A stretch of DNA of 64,000 nucleotides from Micromonospora costi (GTDB lineage: Bacteria > Actinomycetota > Actinomycetes > Mycobacteriales > Micromonosporaceae), in contig NZ_RBAN01000001.1 of NCBI RefSeq assembly GCF_003626655.1, positions 1,240,001 through 1,304,000 of the forward strand. Reading direction: 5' to 3'. Positions 24,733 through 31,993 of this stretch are shown here, one piece after another (positions within the stretch are counted from its first letter, which is position 1; every line of letters starts with the position of its first letter). The position numbers and the translations under genes were made by a program. The notes under the pieces were generated by a model. The model was not told the origin of the DNA. It worked only from the letters and a program-made list of their open reading frames with translations, and did no database searches.

Positions 24733-24753
24733 GGGAAAGTTCCCGGCGTGGCG
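24733..24753 (-). promoter_or_regulatory. GGGAA-N2-TTCCC palindrome, possible ECF -35 of the anti-sigma gene
   Basis: The palindrome at 24733-24744 includes, on the minus strand, GGAACTT, an ECF-type -35 sequence. A CGAC lies 17 nt further on, in the place of the -10. It may be the promoter used by the divergent sigma factor. Confidence 0.3.
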
Positions 24754-24815
24754 CAGGCCATGGAAGAGTCCAAGGACCCTCGTCCACCGTCGTGCGCCGC
24801 GTAACCTGGTGTGTC

Positions 24816-25400
24816 GTGATCCCCGCCCCGCGTGACGCCGCCGCCGGCCCGGCCGACCCGGCCGGCGCTGCCCGGGATGCGGCCACCGAGTGGGCGCTTT
24901 CCGCCCGTGACGGCGACCCGGCCGCCCAGGCCGCGTTCGTCCGGCTCACCCAGGTGGAGGTGTGGCGGTTCACGGCGGCGCTCGTGGATCCGGACAGCGC
25001 GGACGACCTCACTCAGGAGACGTACCTCCGGGCGTTCCGGGCACTGCCGGCGTTCGAGGGCCGCTCCAGCGCCCGTACCTGGCTGCTCGGCATCGCCCGG
25101 CGCGCCTGCGCCGACCACCTCCGGTCGGTGGTCCGCCGCCGGCGGCTCGACGACCGCCTGACCGCGCACGCGCACACCGACCGGCCGTACCCGGACCCGG
25201 CCGGGCAGCTCGGCGCCGCCGACCTGCTCCACCGGCTCCCCGCCGAACGGCGCGGCGCGTTCGTGCTCACCCAGCTGCTCGGCCTCTCGTACGCCGAGGC
25301 CGCCGCCGTGGAGGGGGTGCCGGTGGGCACCATCCGGTCCCGGGTCGCGCGGGCCCGCGACGAGCTGGTCGCGGCGGTCGGCGACGCCCTCGCGGGTTGA
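24816..25400 (+). CDS. ECF-type RNA polymerase sigma factor
   Basis: A 194-residue sigma factor. Region 2 spans about residues 28-95 (FVRLTQVEVWRFT, DDLTQETYLRAFRALP, ARTWLLGIARRACADHLR) and region 4 about 130-190 (LPAERRGAFVLTQLLGLSYAEAAAVEGVPVGTIRSRVARAR, quoted only in outline). No extra C-terminal domain is present. The GTG at 24816 follows TAACCT (24802-24807) by 8 nt. It is the first gene of a probable operon with MauE/DoxX, a thioredoxin-fold protein and a membrane protein, and it is divergent from a zinc-finger anti-sigma. The set looks like an envelope copper or thiol stress regulon. Confidence 0.9.
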   Translation: MIPAPRDAAAGPADPAGAARDAATEWALSARDGDPAAQAAFVRLTQVEVWRFTAALVDPDSADDLTQETYLRAFRALPAFEGRSSARTWLLGIARRACADHLRSVVRRRRLDDRLTAHAHTDRPYPDPAGQLGAADLLHRLPAERRGAFVLTQLLGLSYAEAAAVEGVPVGTIRSRVARARDELVAAVGDALAG

Positions 25401-25432
25401 CCGCGGAACTTCCGGCGGAGGCGGGACGACTA

Positions 25433-25960
25433 ATGATCGTGACAGCACCCAGCACCACCCCGGCCTCGCGCTGGCCCGCCGTGCGGCCCTGGCTCGGCAC
25501 GGCCGCCCGGCTGGGCCTGGCCGCCGTCTGGCTGCTCGCCGGGGCGTCGAAGGTCGATGATCTGGCCGCCTCCGGCCGCGCCGTGAACGCGTACCAGATC
25601 CTGCCGTACGACGTGTCGACCGTGGTCGGTGCGGCCCTGCCGTTCGTCGAGCTGGCGTTGGGCGTACTCCTGTTGGTGGGCCTGGCGACCCGGTTGACGG
25701 CGGGGGTCTCCGCGCTGCTGCTGGTGGTCTTCATCGCCGGGATCGCCTCGGCCTGGGCGCGCGGGTTCGCCATCGACTGCGGGTGCTTCGGCAGCGGCGG
25801 CCAGCTCGCCGAGGGGCAGGCCCCGAGTTATCTCCCGGAGATCCTCCGGGACCTGGGATTTCTGGTATTGGCGGGGTTCCTGCTGGTCTGGCCCCGCACG
25901 CCCGTCTCGGTGGACGGCTGGCTGACGGGCGAGCCCGTCGTGGAGGACGAGGATGAGTAG
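25433..25960 (+). CDS. MauE/DoxX-type membrane protein
   Basis: A 175-residue protein with four hydrophobic spans. The pattern (ARLGLAAVWLLAGASKV, VVGAALPFVELALGVLLLVG) is that of the MauE/DoxX group, small quinone- or thiol-linked membrane proteins. The loop before the last span carries DCGCFG with Cys116 and Cys118, which could be a redox pair passing electrons to the CPVC protein encoded next. Its stop overlaps the start of that gene by 8 nt. Similar MauE-thioredoxin pairs are common in actinobacteria. Confidence 0.82.
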   Translation: MIVTAPSTTPASRWPAVRPWLGTAARLGLAAVWLLAGASKVDDLAASGRAVNAYQILPYDVSTVVGAALPFVELALGVLLLVGLATRLTAGVSALLLVVFIAGIASAWARGFAIDCGCFGSGGQLAEGQAPSYLPEILRDLGFLVLAGFLLVWPRTPVSVDGWLTGEPVVEDEDE

Positions 25961-26669
25961 TCGCAAGGGGCAGAAGGGCGCGGCCCGGGTGGTCCAGCAG
26001 CAGTTGGCGCGGGAACGGCGGCGCCGGCGCACGCTCTGGGTATCGGTGGGCGCGGTGGCCGTCCTCGTGATCGCGGGCCTCATCGGCTGGGGCGTCTGGT
26101 CCAGCCAGCGGTCGACCGAGTTCACCGCGCCGGCCGGGTCCGCCGAGGGCGGCACCGGGGTGGTGGTCGGGTCCGGCCCGGTGACCGTGGACATCTACGA
26201 GGACTTCCTCTGCCCGGTGTGCAAGCAGTTCCAGGACACCAGCGGCGCCACGATCGACCAGCTCATCAGCGAGGGCAAGATCAAGGTCGTCTACCACCCG
26301 GTCGCCTACCTGAACCGCTTCTCCACCACCGAGTACTCCACCCGCTCCTCCGCCGCCTCCGGCTGCGCCGCACAGGAGGGCAAGTTCGCCGAGTACGCCA
26401 AGGCGCTCTACGGCCAGCAGCCCCCGGAGGGCAGCGCCGGGCTCACCGACGACCAGCTGATCGACATCGGCGCGGGGGTCGGGCTGAACCGAGACAGCTT
26501 CGGCTCCTGCGTACGCGACGGCACGTTCAAGCCGTGGACCGACCACGTCACCGAGCAGGCGTCCCGGAACAACATCACGGGCACCCCCACCGTGGTCATC
26601 GACGGTCAGCAGGTCGCCGACCGCAGCCCGGAGGGGATCCGGGCGGCCGTGGCGGCGGCCGGCAAGTGA
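25953..26669 (+). CDS. Membrane-anchored DsbA-like thiol oxidoreductase
   Basis: A 238-residue protein with a basic N-terminus, one membrane span (residues about 27-48) and an outward-facing thioredoxin-fold domain of the DsbA/Thioredoxin_4 type. The active site is CPVC at residues 87-90 (DIYEDFLCPVCKQF), and the cis-proline loop is visible as ITGTPTVVIDG. Two more cysteines, in SGCAAQEGKF and SFGSCVRDG, could form a second disulfide. It would oxidise or isomerise exported thiols. It overlaps the MauE gene upstream and the next gene downstream, so all three are translationally coupled. Confidence 0.9.
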   Translation: MSSRKGQKGAARVVQQQLARERRRRRTLWVSVGAVAVLVIAGLIGWGVWSSQRSTEFTAPAGSAEGGTGVVVGSGPVTVDIYEDFLCPVCKQFQDTSGATIDQLISEGKIKVVYHPVAYLNRFSTTEYSTRSSAASGCAAQEGKFAEYAKALYGQQPPEGSAGLTDDQLIDIGAGVGLNRDSFGSCVRDGTFKPWTDHVTEQASRNNITGTPTVVIDGQQVADRSPEGIRAAVAAAGK

Positions 26670-27772
26670 TCCGCACCCTGCTGACGCGCGCCGGGCTGGT
26701 GGCGGCCGGCGCGCTCGCCGCCACGCTGGCGACCGCGGCTCCCGCGGCCGCACACGGTGCGGACGCCCCCGACGGCACCGACTACCGCACGACGGTGACC
26801 GGGATCAGCCCGGCGCGGGAGGGGCTGGAGGTCCGGGCGGTGGAGGCCGGTGCCCGGCTGGAGCTGACCAACCGCAGCGGGCGGACCGTCGAGGTGATGG
26901 GCTACTCCGGCGAGCCGTACCTGCGCGTCGGCCCGGACGGGGTGTACGAGAACACCCGCTCCCCCGCCACGTACCTCAACCGCACGATCGCCGGCGACAC
27001 GACGCTCCCCGCGGAGGCCGATCCGGCCGCGGCCCCGTCCTGGCGTCGGGTGGCCGACGGGCCGAGTGTGCGCTGGCACGACCAGCGCACGCTGTACCGG
27101 GAGTCTGCCCCACCGGCGGCGGCTCAGGCCGCACCGGACCGGGAGCACCGGGTGCGGGACTGGGCGGTGCCGCTGCGCGACGGCACCGAGCCCGTGGAGA
27201 TCCACGGCACGCTGGACTGGGTGCCCCCGCCGGACGCGTACACCTGGTGGGCGGTGAGCGTCGTCGGCCTGCTCGCGGTCGGCGCGCTCGGTCTGCCGGC
27301 GGCCGGCTCCACGCTCGGCGCCCGGTCGATCGCGGCGGTGGGCGCGCTGCTGGTCGTCGGCGGGGTGGCGGCGGTGGCGTACACCGTGGGCCGGGAGTTG
27401 GACGCCGGCGCGCAGGGGGTGGGTGGCCTGCTTCTCGGGCTGCTCACCGGCCAGTTGTGGATCCTGCTCACCGGCTTCGGCGCGGTCGCGGCGGGCGCGT
27501 ACGCGCTGGCCCGCCGCCCCGCCGCGGACTTCGCGGTGGCGCTGGGCGGCGCGTGCCTGGCGTTGTTCGCCGGCGTGGGCAACGCCGCCGTGTTCGCCCG
27601 GGCGGTCGCCCCGGTGCCCTGGTCGGCCACGGGCGCCCGTCTGCTCGTCGCGCTCGTCCTGGTCACGGGCGTGGGTGCCACCGCGGCCGGCATCCTGCGC
27701 CTGCACGCCGCCCGCCCCCGCGCTGCCAACCCCAACCCGAACCCCGCACCCCTGACCCTCACCCCCTCCTGA
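26666..27772 (+). CDS. Exported membrane protein of the copper/thiol locus, function unknown
   Basis: A 368-residue protein. A signal peptide ends at AAPAAA before HGADAP, so like YcnI and CopC the mature protein starts at a histidine, a possible metal ligand. An exported beta domain follows (RLELTNRSGRTVEVMGYSG, RVADGPSVRWHDQRTLY), then about six membrane spans (residues about 190-350). The GTG start overlaps the previous stop (GTGA). The tail is rich in Pro and Asn. It is not a family I can name; the position and N-terminal His suggest a role in copper handling. Confidence 0.7.
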   Translation: MIRTLLTRAGLVAAGALAATLATAAPAAAHGADAPDGTDYRTTVTGISPAREGLEVRAVEAGARLELTNRSGRTVEVMGYSGEPYLRVGPDGVYENTRSPATYLNRTIAGDTTLPAEADPAAAPSWRRVADGPSVRWHDQRTLYRESAPPAAAQAAPDREHRVRDWAVPLRDGTEPVEIHGTLDWVPPPDAYTWWAVSVVGLLAVGALGLPAAGSTLGARSIAAVGALLVVGGVAAVAYTVGRELDAGAQGVGGLLLGLLTGQLWILLTGFGAVAAGAYALARRPAADFAVALGGACLALFAGVGNAAVFARAVAPVPWSATGARLLVALVLVTGVGATAAGILRLHAARPRAANPNPNPAPLTLTPS

Positions 27773-27775
27773 CCG

Positions 27776-27855
27776 CCCCGCGATCTTGCAGTTTGTGCCC
27801 TTCATCTGGGCTGGTGTGCGGCTTTTGTCGGGGCCGAAAGTGCAAGATCGCGGGG
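27776..27855. repeat. 80-bp palindromic intergenic element
   Basis: Perfect 15-bp arms (27776-27790, CCCCGCGATCTTGCA, and 27841-27855) enclose 50 nt in which GCCC/GGGC and TTT/AAA extend the pairing. It fills the gap between two convergent genes and can act as a terminator. I recall similar GATCTTGCA-ended elements scattered in Micromonosporaceae, from memory only. Confidence 0.65.
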
Positions 27856-27857
27856 GG

Positions 27858-28637
27858 TCAGGACGGGCGCGGGGTGGCGTGGTGGGGGTTGAAGCCGTAC
27901 GGGAGTTCCAGGCGGTGCCGGGACAGCAGGGCGTCGTCGGAGAGCAGGTCCCGCGTCGGGGCGTCGGCCACGATGCGGCCCCCGTCGAGGATCACCGAGC
28001 GCTCGCAGAGTTCCGCGGCGTACGGCAGGTCGTGGGTGACCATGAGCATCGTCACCGGCAGGCCGCGGAGGATCTCGGCCAGCTCCCGCCGGGCGGCCGG
28101 GTCGAGGTTCGACGACGGCTCGTCGAGGACCAGGATCTCCGGACGCATGGCGAGCACCGTGGCCACCGCCACCCGGCGGCGCTGCCCGAACGAGAGGTGG
28201 TGCGGCGCGCGGTCCCGGTGCTCGGCCATCCCGACGGCGGCGAGCGCCTCGTCGACCCGGGCGGCCAGCTCCGCGCCCCGCATCCCGAGGTTGGCCGGAC
28301 CGAACGCCACGTCCTCGGCGACCGTGGGCAGGAAGAGCTGGTCGTCCGGGTCCTGGAAGACGATGCCGACCCGGCGCCGCACCTCGGCCAGGGTGGCCCG
28401 GTCCGGCGTCACGGTCAGCCCGCCGACGCTCACGCTCCCCTCGACCGGGGTGAGGATCCCGTTGAGGTGCAGCACGAGGGTGGTCTTGCCGGCGCCGTTC
28501 GGGCCGAGCAGGGCGACCCGCTCGCCGCGCGGCACGGTGAGGTCGACCCCGTGCAGGGCCACGTGCCCGTCGGGGTACGCGTAGTGGACCCCGCGGACGT
28601 CCAGGCTGGGTGTCGTCGGCTGCACGTACCCGATCAT
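27858..28637 (-). CDS. cbiO: Cobalt/nickel ECF transporter ATPase
   Basis: A 259-residue ABC ATPase of the CbiO/EcfA type. It has Walker A (LLGPNGAGKTTLVLH), Q-loop (VFQDPDDQLF, the typical EcfA form), signature LSFGQRRRVAVA, Walker B (EILVLDEPSSNLD) and switch His in MVTHDLP. It powers metal import together with CbiM and CbiQ. Its ATG at 28637 overlaps the CbiQ stop by ATGA. It is last in the operon and ends next to the 80-bp palindromic element. Confidence 0.93.
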   Translation of the reverse strand: MIGYVQPTTPSLDVRGVHYAYPDGHVALHGVDLTVPRGERVALLGPNGAGKTTLVLHLNGILTPVEGSVSVGGLTVTPDRATLAEVRRRVGIVFQDPDDQLFLPTVAEDVAFGPANLGMRGAELAARVDEALAAVGMAEHRDRAPHHLSFGQRRRVAVATVLAMRPEILVLDEPSSNLDPAARRELAEILRGLPVTMLMVTHDLPYAAELCERSVILDGGRIVADAPTRDLLSDDALLSRHRLELPYGFNPHHATPRPS

Positions 28638-29404
28638 GTCAGGACGACGGCGGCGGCGGCGACGGCGGACGCCACCACCGGCACGGTGGCCGCGACCAGC
28701 CACTGCGCGGAGGTGGCCGCGCCCACGCCCTGCCAGGTGGCCGGCATCCGGCCGGTGTAGCCACGGGAGAGCATCGCCAGGTAGACCCGCTCGCCGCGCT
28801 CGAAGGCGCGCAGGAAGAGCGCGCCCACGCCGGCCGCGAAACCGCGCAGCTGCCAGAGGAAGCGCGGGTCGTCGCCGCGGGAGACCCGGGCCACCCGCAT
28901 CCGCCGGGCCTCGCCGACCAGCACGTCGAGGTAGCGCAGCATGAACGTGGCGATCTGGGTGAGCATCTGCGGGCAGCGCAGCCGGTCCAGGCCGATTATG
29001 AGGTCACGGGTGGTGGTCGTGGCGGCGAGCAGCAGCGAGGCGAGAACCCCGAGCGTGCCCTTGGCCAGGATGTTCCAGCTGCCGTAGAGGCCGTCCACGG
29101 ACAGGTGCAGACCGGCCACCGTGACCCGCTCGCCCGCGCCGAGGAACGGCAGCGCGACCGCGAACAGCACGAACGGCAGCTCGATCAGCGCCCGGCTGAG
29201 CAGCCAGCGCGGGCCCACCCGCGCCAGCGCCGCGACGGCCGCCACCAGCAGGGCGTACGCCCCGAAGGCCCAGAACGCCTCGCGCGGGGTGGCCACCACC
29301 GCGACGGTGAAGACCACCATCGCGACGATCTTGACCTCGGGCGGCAGCCGGTGCACCGGCGAGGGGGTCTCGCGGTACAGCACGTGCCCGTGACCAGCTC
29401 CCAC
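28634..29404 (-). CDS. cbiQ: Cobalt/nickel ECF transporter transmembrane protein
   Basis: A 256-residue T component with about five hydrophobic spans. The ATPase-coupling motifs of the family appear as a VGEARRMRVARVSRG helix and a second FERGERVYLAMLSRGY helix, each with the Ala-Arg-Gly type ending that docks on CbiO. The start is GTG at 29404, 4 nt after the PDGLE gene. It connects the metal-binding CbiM to the ATPase. Confidence 0.93.
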   Translation of the reverse strand: MGAGHGHVLYRETPSPVHRLPPEVKIVAMVVFTVAVVATPREAFWAFGAYALLVAAVAALARVGPRWLLSRALIELPFVLFAVALPFLGAGERVTVAGLHLSVDGLYGSWNILAKGTLGVLASLLLAATTTTRDLIIGLDRLRCPQMLTQIATFMLRYLDVLVGEARRMRVARVSRGDDPRFLWQLRGFAAGVGALFLRAFERGERVYLAMLSRGYTGRMPATWQGVGAATSAQWLVAATVPVVASAVAAAAVVLT

Positions 29405-29408
29405 CCCG

Positions 29409-29834
29409 TCAGCCCCGTACGGCCGGGCCGGTGGCGCGGGCGCCGTCGGCGCCCGAGACGGCCCCGGACGTGGCGTCGGCGCCGGACGTGGCGTCGCCGG
29501 TCGACCGGCGGCGGAGCAGCCAGAACGCGCCGGCCCCCACGGCGAACGTGAGCAGCACGCCGAGCACGCCGGACAGGCCGGTGGAGAGGAAGCCGTTGTC
29601 GACGCCGCGGACGCCGTAGTCGGCCAGCGGGCTGTCGGCCAGCTCGTGGTCCTTGGCCTGCTGCGCCGGGCAGCTGCCGCCCGTGATGTTGTCGTCGGCG
29701 TCGACGGTGCACCCCTTGAGCAACGAGGAGTCCAGCCCGTCCGGGTGGGACGAGGCGTAGTTGCTCACCACGCCGGCGAGCACGAGGGCGACCAGCAGGC
29801 CGCCGACGACGAACGCCCAGGGACGCTTGTTCAC
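29409..29834 (-). CDS. PDGLE-domain (CbiN-like) transporter subunit
   Basis: A 141-residue protein with two membrane spans (residues about 8-28 and 88-110) and the exported signature SHPDGLDSS, the hallmark of PDGLE proteins that replace CbiN or NikN. The exported loop has two cysteines (KGCTVDADDN and GGSCPAQ) that could form a disulfide. The cytoplasmic tail is a low-complexity Ala/Gly/Asp stretch. Its ATG overlaps the CbiM stop (29831-29834). Confidence 0.88.
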   Translation of the reverse strand: MNKRPWAFVVGGLLVALVLAGVVSNYASSHPDGLDSSLLKGCTVDADDNITGGSCPAQQAKDHELADSPLADYGVRGVDNGFLSTGLSGVLGVLLTFAVGAGAFWLLRRRSTGDATSGADATSGAVSGADGARATGPAVRG

Positions 29835-30535
29835 CGGACACCTCCGACAGCGGGAACGGCGCGCGTGGTGACGGGGCGACGCAGCCCGCGCAGCGCGTAG
29901 ACGAGATCGGGGCGCACCTTGGCGACGGTGACCACCGTGGTCGCGGTGATGAGGCCCTCGCCGATGCCGATCAGCAGGTGGACGCCGGCCATCGTGCCGG
30001 ACAGGCCGGCGAGGTTGCCGCCCAGGTCCGTGGTGCCGCCCAGCCAGTACTGGACGACGAAGCCCTGCGAGGCGACGACCACGCTCAGCAGGGCGGAGAC
30101 GAAGGCCGTCACCGCGAGGCCCGTGGAGGTGCGCGGCAGCACCCGCAGCAGGACCGCGATCAGCAGGTACGCGGCGGCCGTGCCGAGCAGCGCCATGTTG
30201 GTGATGTTCAGGCCGAGCATCGCCACGCCGCCGTCACCGAAGACCAGCGCCTGCACGACCAGCACCACCGCCACGCAGAGCGCGCCGACCCATGGGCCAA
30301 CGAGCATCGCGGCGAGCGCGCCGCCGAGGAGGTGGCCGCTCACGCCCGCGGTGAAGATCGGGAAGTTGAGCATCTGCACGGCGAAGATGAACGCGGCGAC
30401 CAGGCCGGCCATCGGGGCCAGCCGGTCGTCCAGGTCACGCCGGCCGCGCAGCACGCAGACGGTCAGGGCGGCCAGTGCGAGCGCCGCGAAGACCGCGGCG
30501 ACCGGACCGTTGATGATCCCGTTCGAGATGTGCAT
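29831..30535 (-). CDS. cbiM: Cobalt/nickel ECF transporter substrate-binding membrane protein
   Basis: A 234-residue S component with about seven spans. The start is set at the ATG at 30535 because CbiM/NikM need an N-terminal Met-His that coordinates the metal (MHISNGIINGP); starts further upstream would bury it. A further metal-ligand histidine is in AGVSGHLLGG. It heads a four-gene operon (M, PDGLE, Q, O). Cobalt and nickel forms are hard to tell apart by sequence; the Nur-like box upstream points to nickel. No cobalamin riboswitch is seen in the leader. Confidence 0.92.
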   Translation of the reverse strand: MHISNGIINGPVAAVFAALALAALTVCVLRGRRDLDDRLAPMAGLVAAFIFAVQMLNFPIFTAGVSGHLLGGALAAMLVGPWVGALCVAVVLVVQALVFGDGGVAMLGLNITNMALLGTAAAYLLIAVLLRVLPRTSTGLAVTAFVSALLSVVVASQGFVVQYWLGGTTDLGGNLAGLSGTMAGVHLLIGIGEGLITATTVVTVAKVRPDLVYALRGLRRPVTTRAVPAVGGVR

Positions 30536-30595
30536 CGCCAGGGTTTCCACGCGACCTCCCACGCGTTCGGCGCGCCGGTCCTCGCCGGCGGGATC

Positions 30596-30639
30596 AGCCT
30601 ATTTCTCACACCTGCTTGTTGCCAAGACTTGGCAACAAG
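30596..30639 (-). promoter_or_regulatory. cbiM promoter with Nur-like palindrome
   Basis: CTTGTTGCCAAG (30615-30626) and its exact complement (30628-30639) flank a single base. The core reads TTGCCA-N5-TGGCAA, close to the Nur box TTGCAA-N5-TTGCAA of Streptomyces. On the minus strand the right half supplies a TTGGCA -35 (30625-30620), 18 nt from a TAGGCT -10 (30601-30596). Binding would block the promoter. Confidence 0.65.
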
Positions 30640-30712
30640 GGATGGTGTTGATCACGACGCCCGGCGCGCCGGGGTCGGCCGGGCCGTCCCGGCCGGCGGT
30701 AGGGTCGGGGCC

Positions 30713-31189
30713 ATGACCGCACCCGACCGCCTCTCCCCCGGTGACCCCGCGCCCGAGTTCACCCTCACCACCGACACCGGTGACACGCTGTCCCTGGCCG
30801 ACCTGCGCGGTCGCCGGGTGATCCTGTACGCCTACCCGGCGGCCATGACCCCCGGCTGCACGAAGCAGGCGTGCGACTTCCGCGACTCGCTCGCCTCGCT
30901 CCAGGCCGCCGGCTACGAGGTGGTCGGCATCTCCCCCGACAAGCCGGAGAAGCTCGCGAAGTTCCGCGACCGGGACGGCATCACCTTCCCGCTCGTGTCC
31001 GACCCCGACAAGTCCGTCCTGACGGCCTACGGCGCGTACGGCGAGAAGCAGCTCTACGGCAAGACGGTCACCGGCGTGATCCGCTCCACGTTCGTCATCG
31101 ACGCGGACGGCAAGATCGAGCGCGCGCTCTACAACGTCAAGGCCACCGGCCACGTCGCCAAGCTCCGGCGCGACCTCGGCCTCGACTGA
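30713..31189 (+). CDS. bcp: Thioredoxin-dependent thiol peroxidase (Bcp/PrxQ)
   Basis: A 158-residue peroxiredoxin that reduces H2O2 and organic hydroperoxides in the cytoplasm. The peroxidatic Cys49 and resolving Cys54 lie in MTPGCTKQACDFRD, the PrxQ spacing. FVIDADGKIERALYNVKATGH is the usual C-terminal region. The ATG at 30713 follows TAGGGT (30700-30705) by 7 nt, so the mRNA is leaderless. It is divergent from the metal importer operon and stands alone. Confidence 0.95.
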   Translation: MTAPDRLSPGDPAPEFTLTTDTGDTLSLADLRGRRVILYAYPAAMTPGCTKQACDFRDSLASLQAAGYEVVGISPDKPEKLAKFRDRDGITFPLVSDPDKSVLTAYGAYGEKQLYGKTVTGVIRSTFVIDADGKIERALYNVKATGHVAKLRRDLGLD

Positions 31190-31252
31190 ACGTCACGTGC
31201 GGGCACGGGCACCACACCGTCGCGGGGCGGCGCTCTAGACTCAGCAACGCAA

Positions 31253-31338
31253 GCGGGAGTGGCGAAACGGCAGACGCGCAGGATTTAGGTTCCTGTGTCC
31301 GAAAGGACGTGGGGGTTCAAGTCCCCTCTCCCGTACCA
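31253..31338 (+). tRNA. tRNA-Leu (anticodon TAG)
   Basis: The acceptor stem is GCGGGAG/CTCCCGT and the anticodon stem CAGGA/TCCTG with loop TTTAGGT. A long variable arm (GTCCGAAAGGAC) marks a class II tRNA. CCA is encoded at 31336-31338. A TAGACT -10 lies at 31236-31241. Confidence 0.95.
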
Positions 31339-31410
31339 GCAGACTCGTGCGGTTGTCACCCGCGTCACGATCGTGGGTGCCCACCCGGCCACCGGGTCCA
31401 GGATGGCGGC

Positions 31411-31947
31411 GTGACCCTGCGCTTCGTCCTCGACCCCGAGCTCAGCCCCCGGCTGCGCGAGCAGATCGTCGCGCTGTGGGTGGACGTCAGCAACGCCGGT
31501 GGGGCGGTCGGCTTCGTGCCGCCGGTGACCACCGCCGACGTCCGCACCCTCGCCGACCCGACGTTCGCCGGGATCGCCCACGGCCCGGACCGGCTCCTGG
31601 TCGGCTACGACGGGGAACGGCTCGTCGCGGCGCTGATCCTCGCCGACAACCGGTTCGCCCTCAAGACGCACTGGTGCGTGCTGAAGCGGGTGATGGTCCA
31701 CCCCGACACCCAGGGCAAGGGGTACGGGCTGGCGCTCATGCGCGAGGCCGAGCGCGTCGCGCGGGAGATGGGGCTCGCGGCGCTACACGTGACCCTGCGG
31801 GACGGCCTGGGCCTCGACCACTTCTACCGGAGGCTCGGCTACCGCGAGATCGGCCGGCTGCCCGGCGCGCTGCGGGTGGCACCGGGCGACGACCGGGACG
31901 AGGTCCTGATGTGGCTCGACCTCACGCCGGGCGACGCCCGACCGTAG
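31411..31947 (+). CDS. GNAT family N-acetyltransferase
   Basis: A 178-residue acetyltransferase with a complete GNAT core: LVAALILADN (strand 3), CVLKRVMVHPDTQGKGYGLALMREAE with the Q-G-K-G-Y-G acetyl-CoA loop, and HFYRRLGYREIGRLPGA near the end. The N-terminal region GGAVGFVPPVTTADV is typical of a common actinobacterial subgroup. The start GTG at 31411 lies 6 nt after CAGGAT and may be leaderless. The acceptor is unknown. It stands alone between tRNA-Leu and the convergent MOSC gene. Confidence 0.88.
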   Translation: MTLRFVLDPELSPRLREQIVALWVDVSNAGGAVGFVPPVTTADVRTLADPTFAGIAHGPDRLLVGYDGERLVAALILADNRFALKTHWCVLKRVMVHPDTQGKGYGLALMREAERVAREMGLAALHVTLRDGLGLDHFYRRLGYREIGRLPGALRVAPGDDRDEVLMWLDLTPGDARP

Positions 31948-31993
31948 GAGCAGAGACGGACGGGCCACGGCCGGGCGCAGGCTGCGGCGGCGG

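Noticed and set aside
30536..30640. Cobalamin riboswitch before cbiM
   Set aside because: The leader is only about 55 nt and lacks a B12-box-like sequence; a palindromic operator is present instead.
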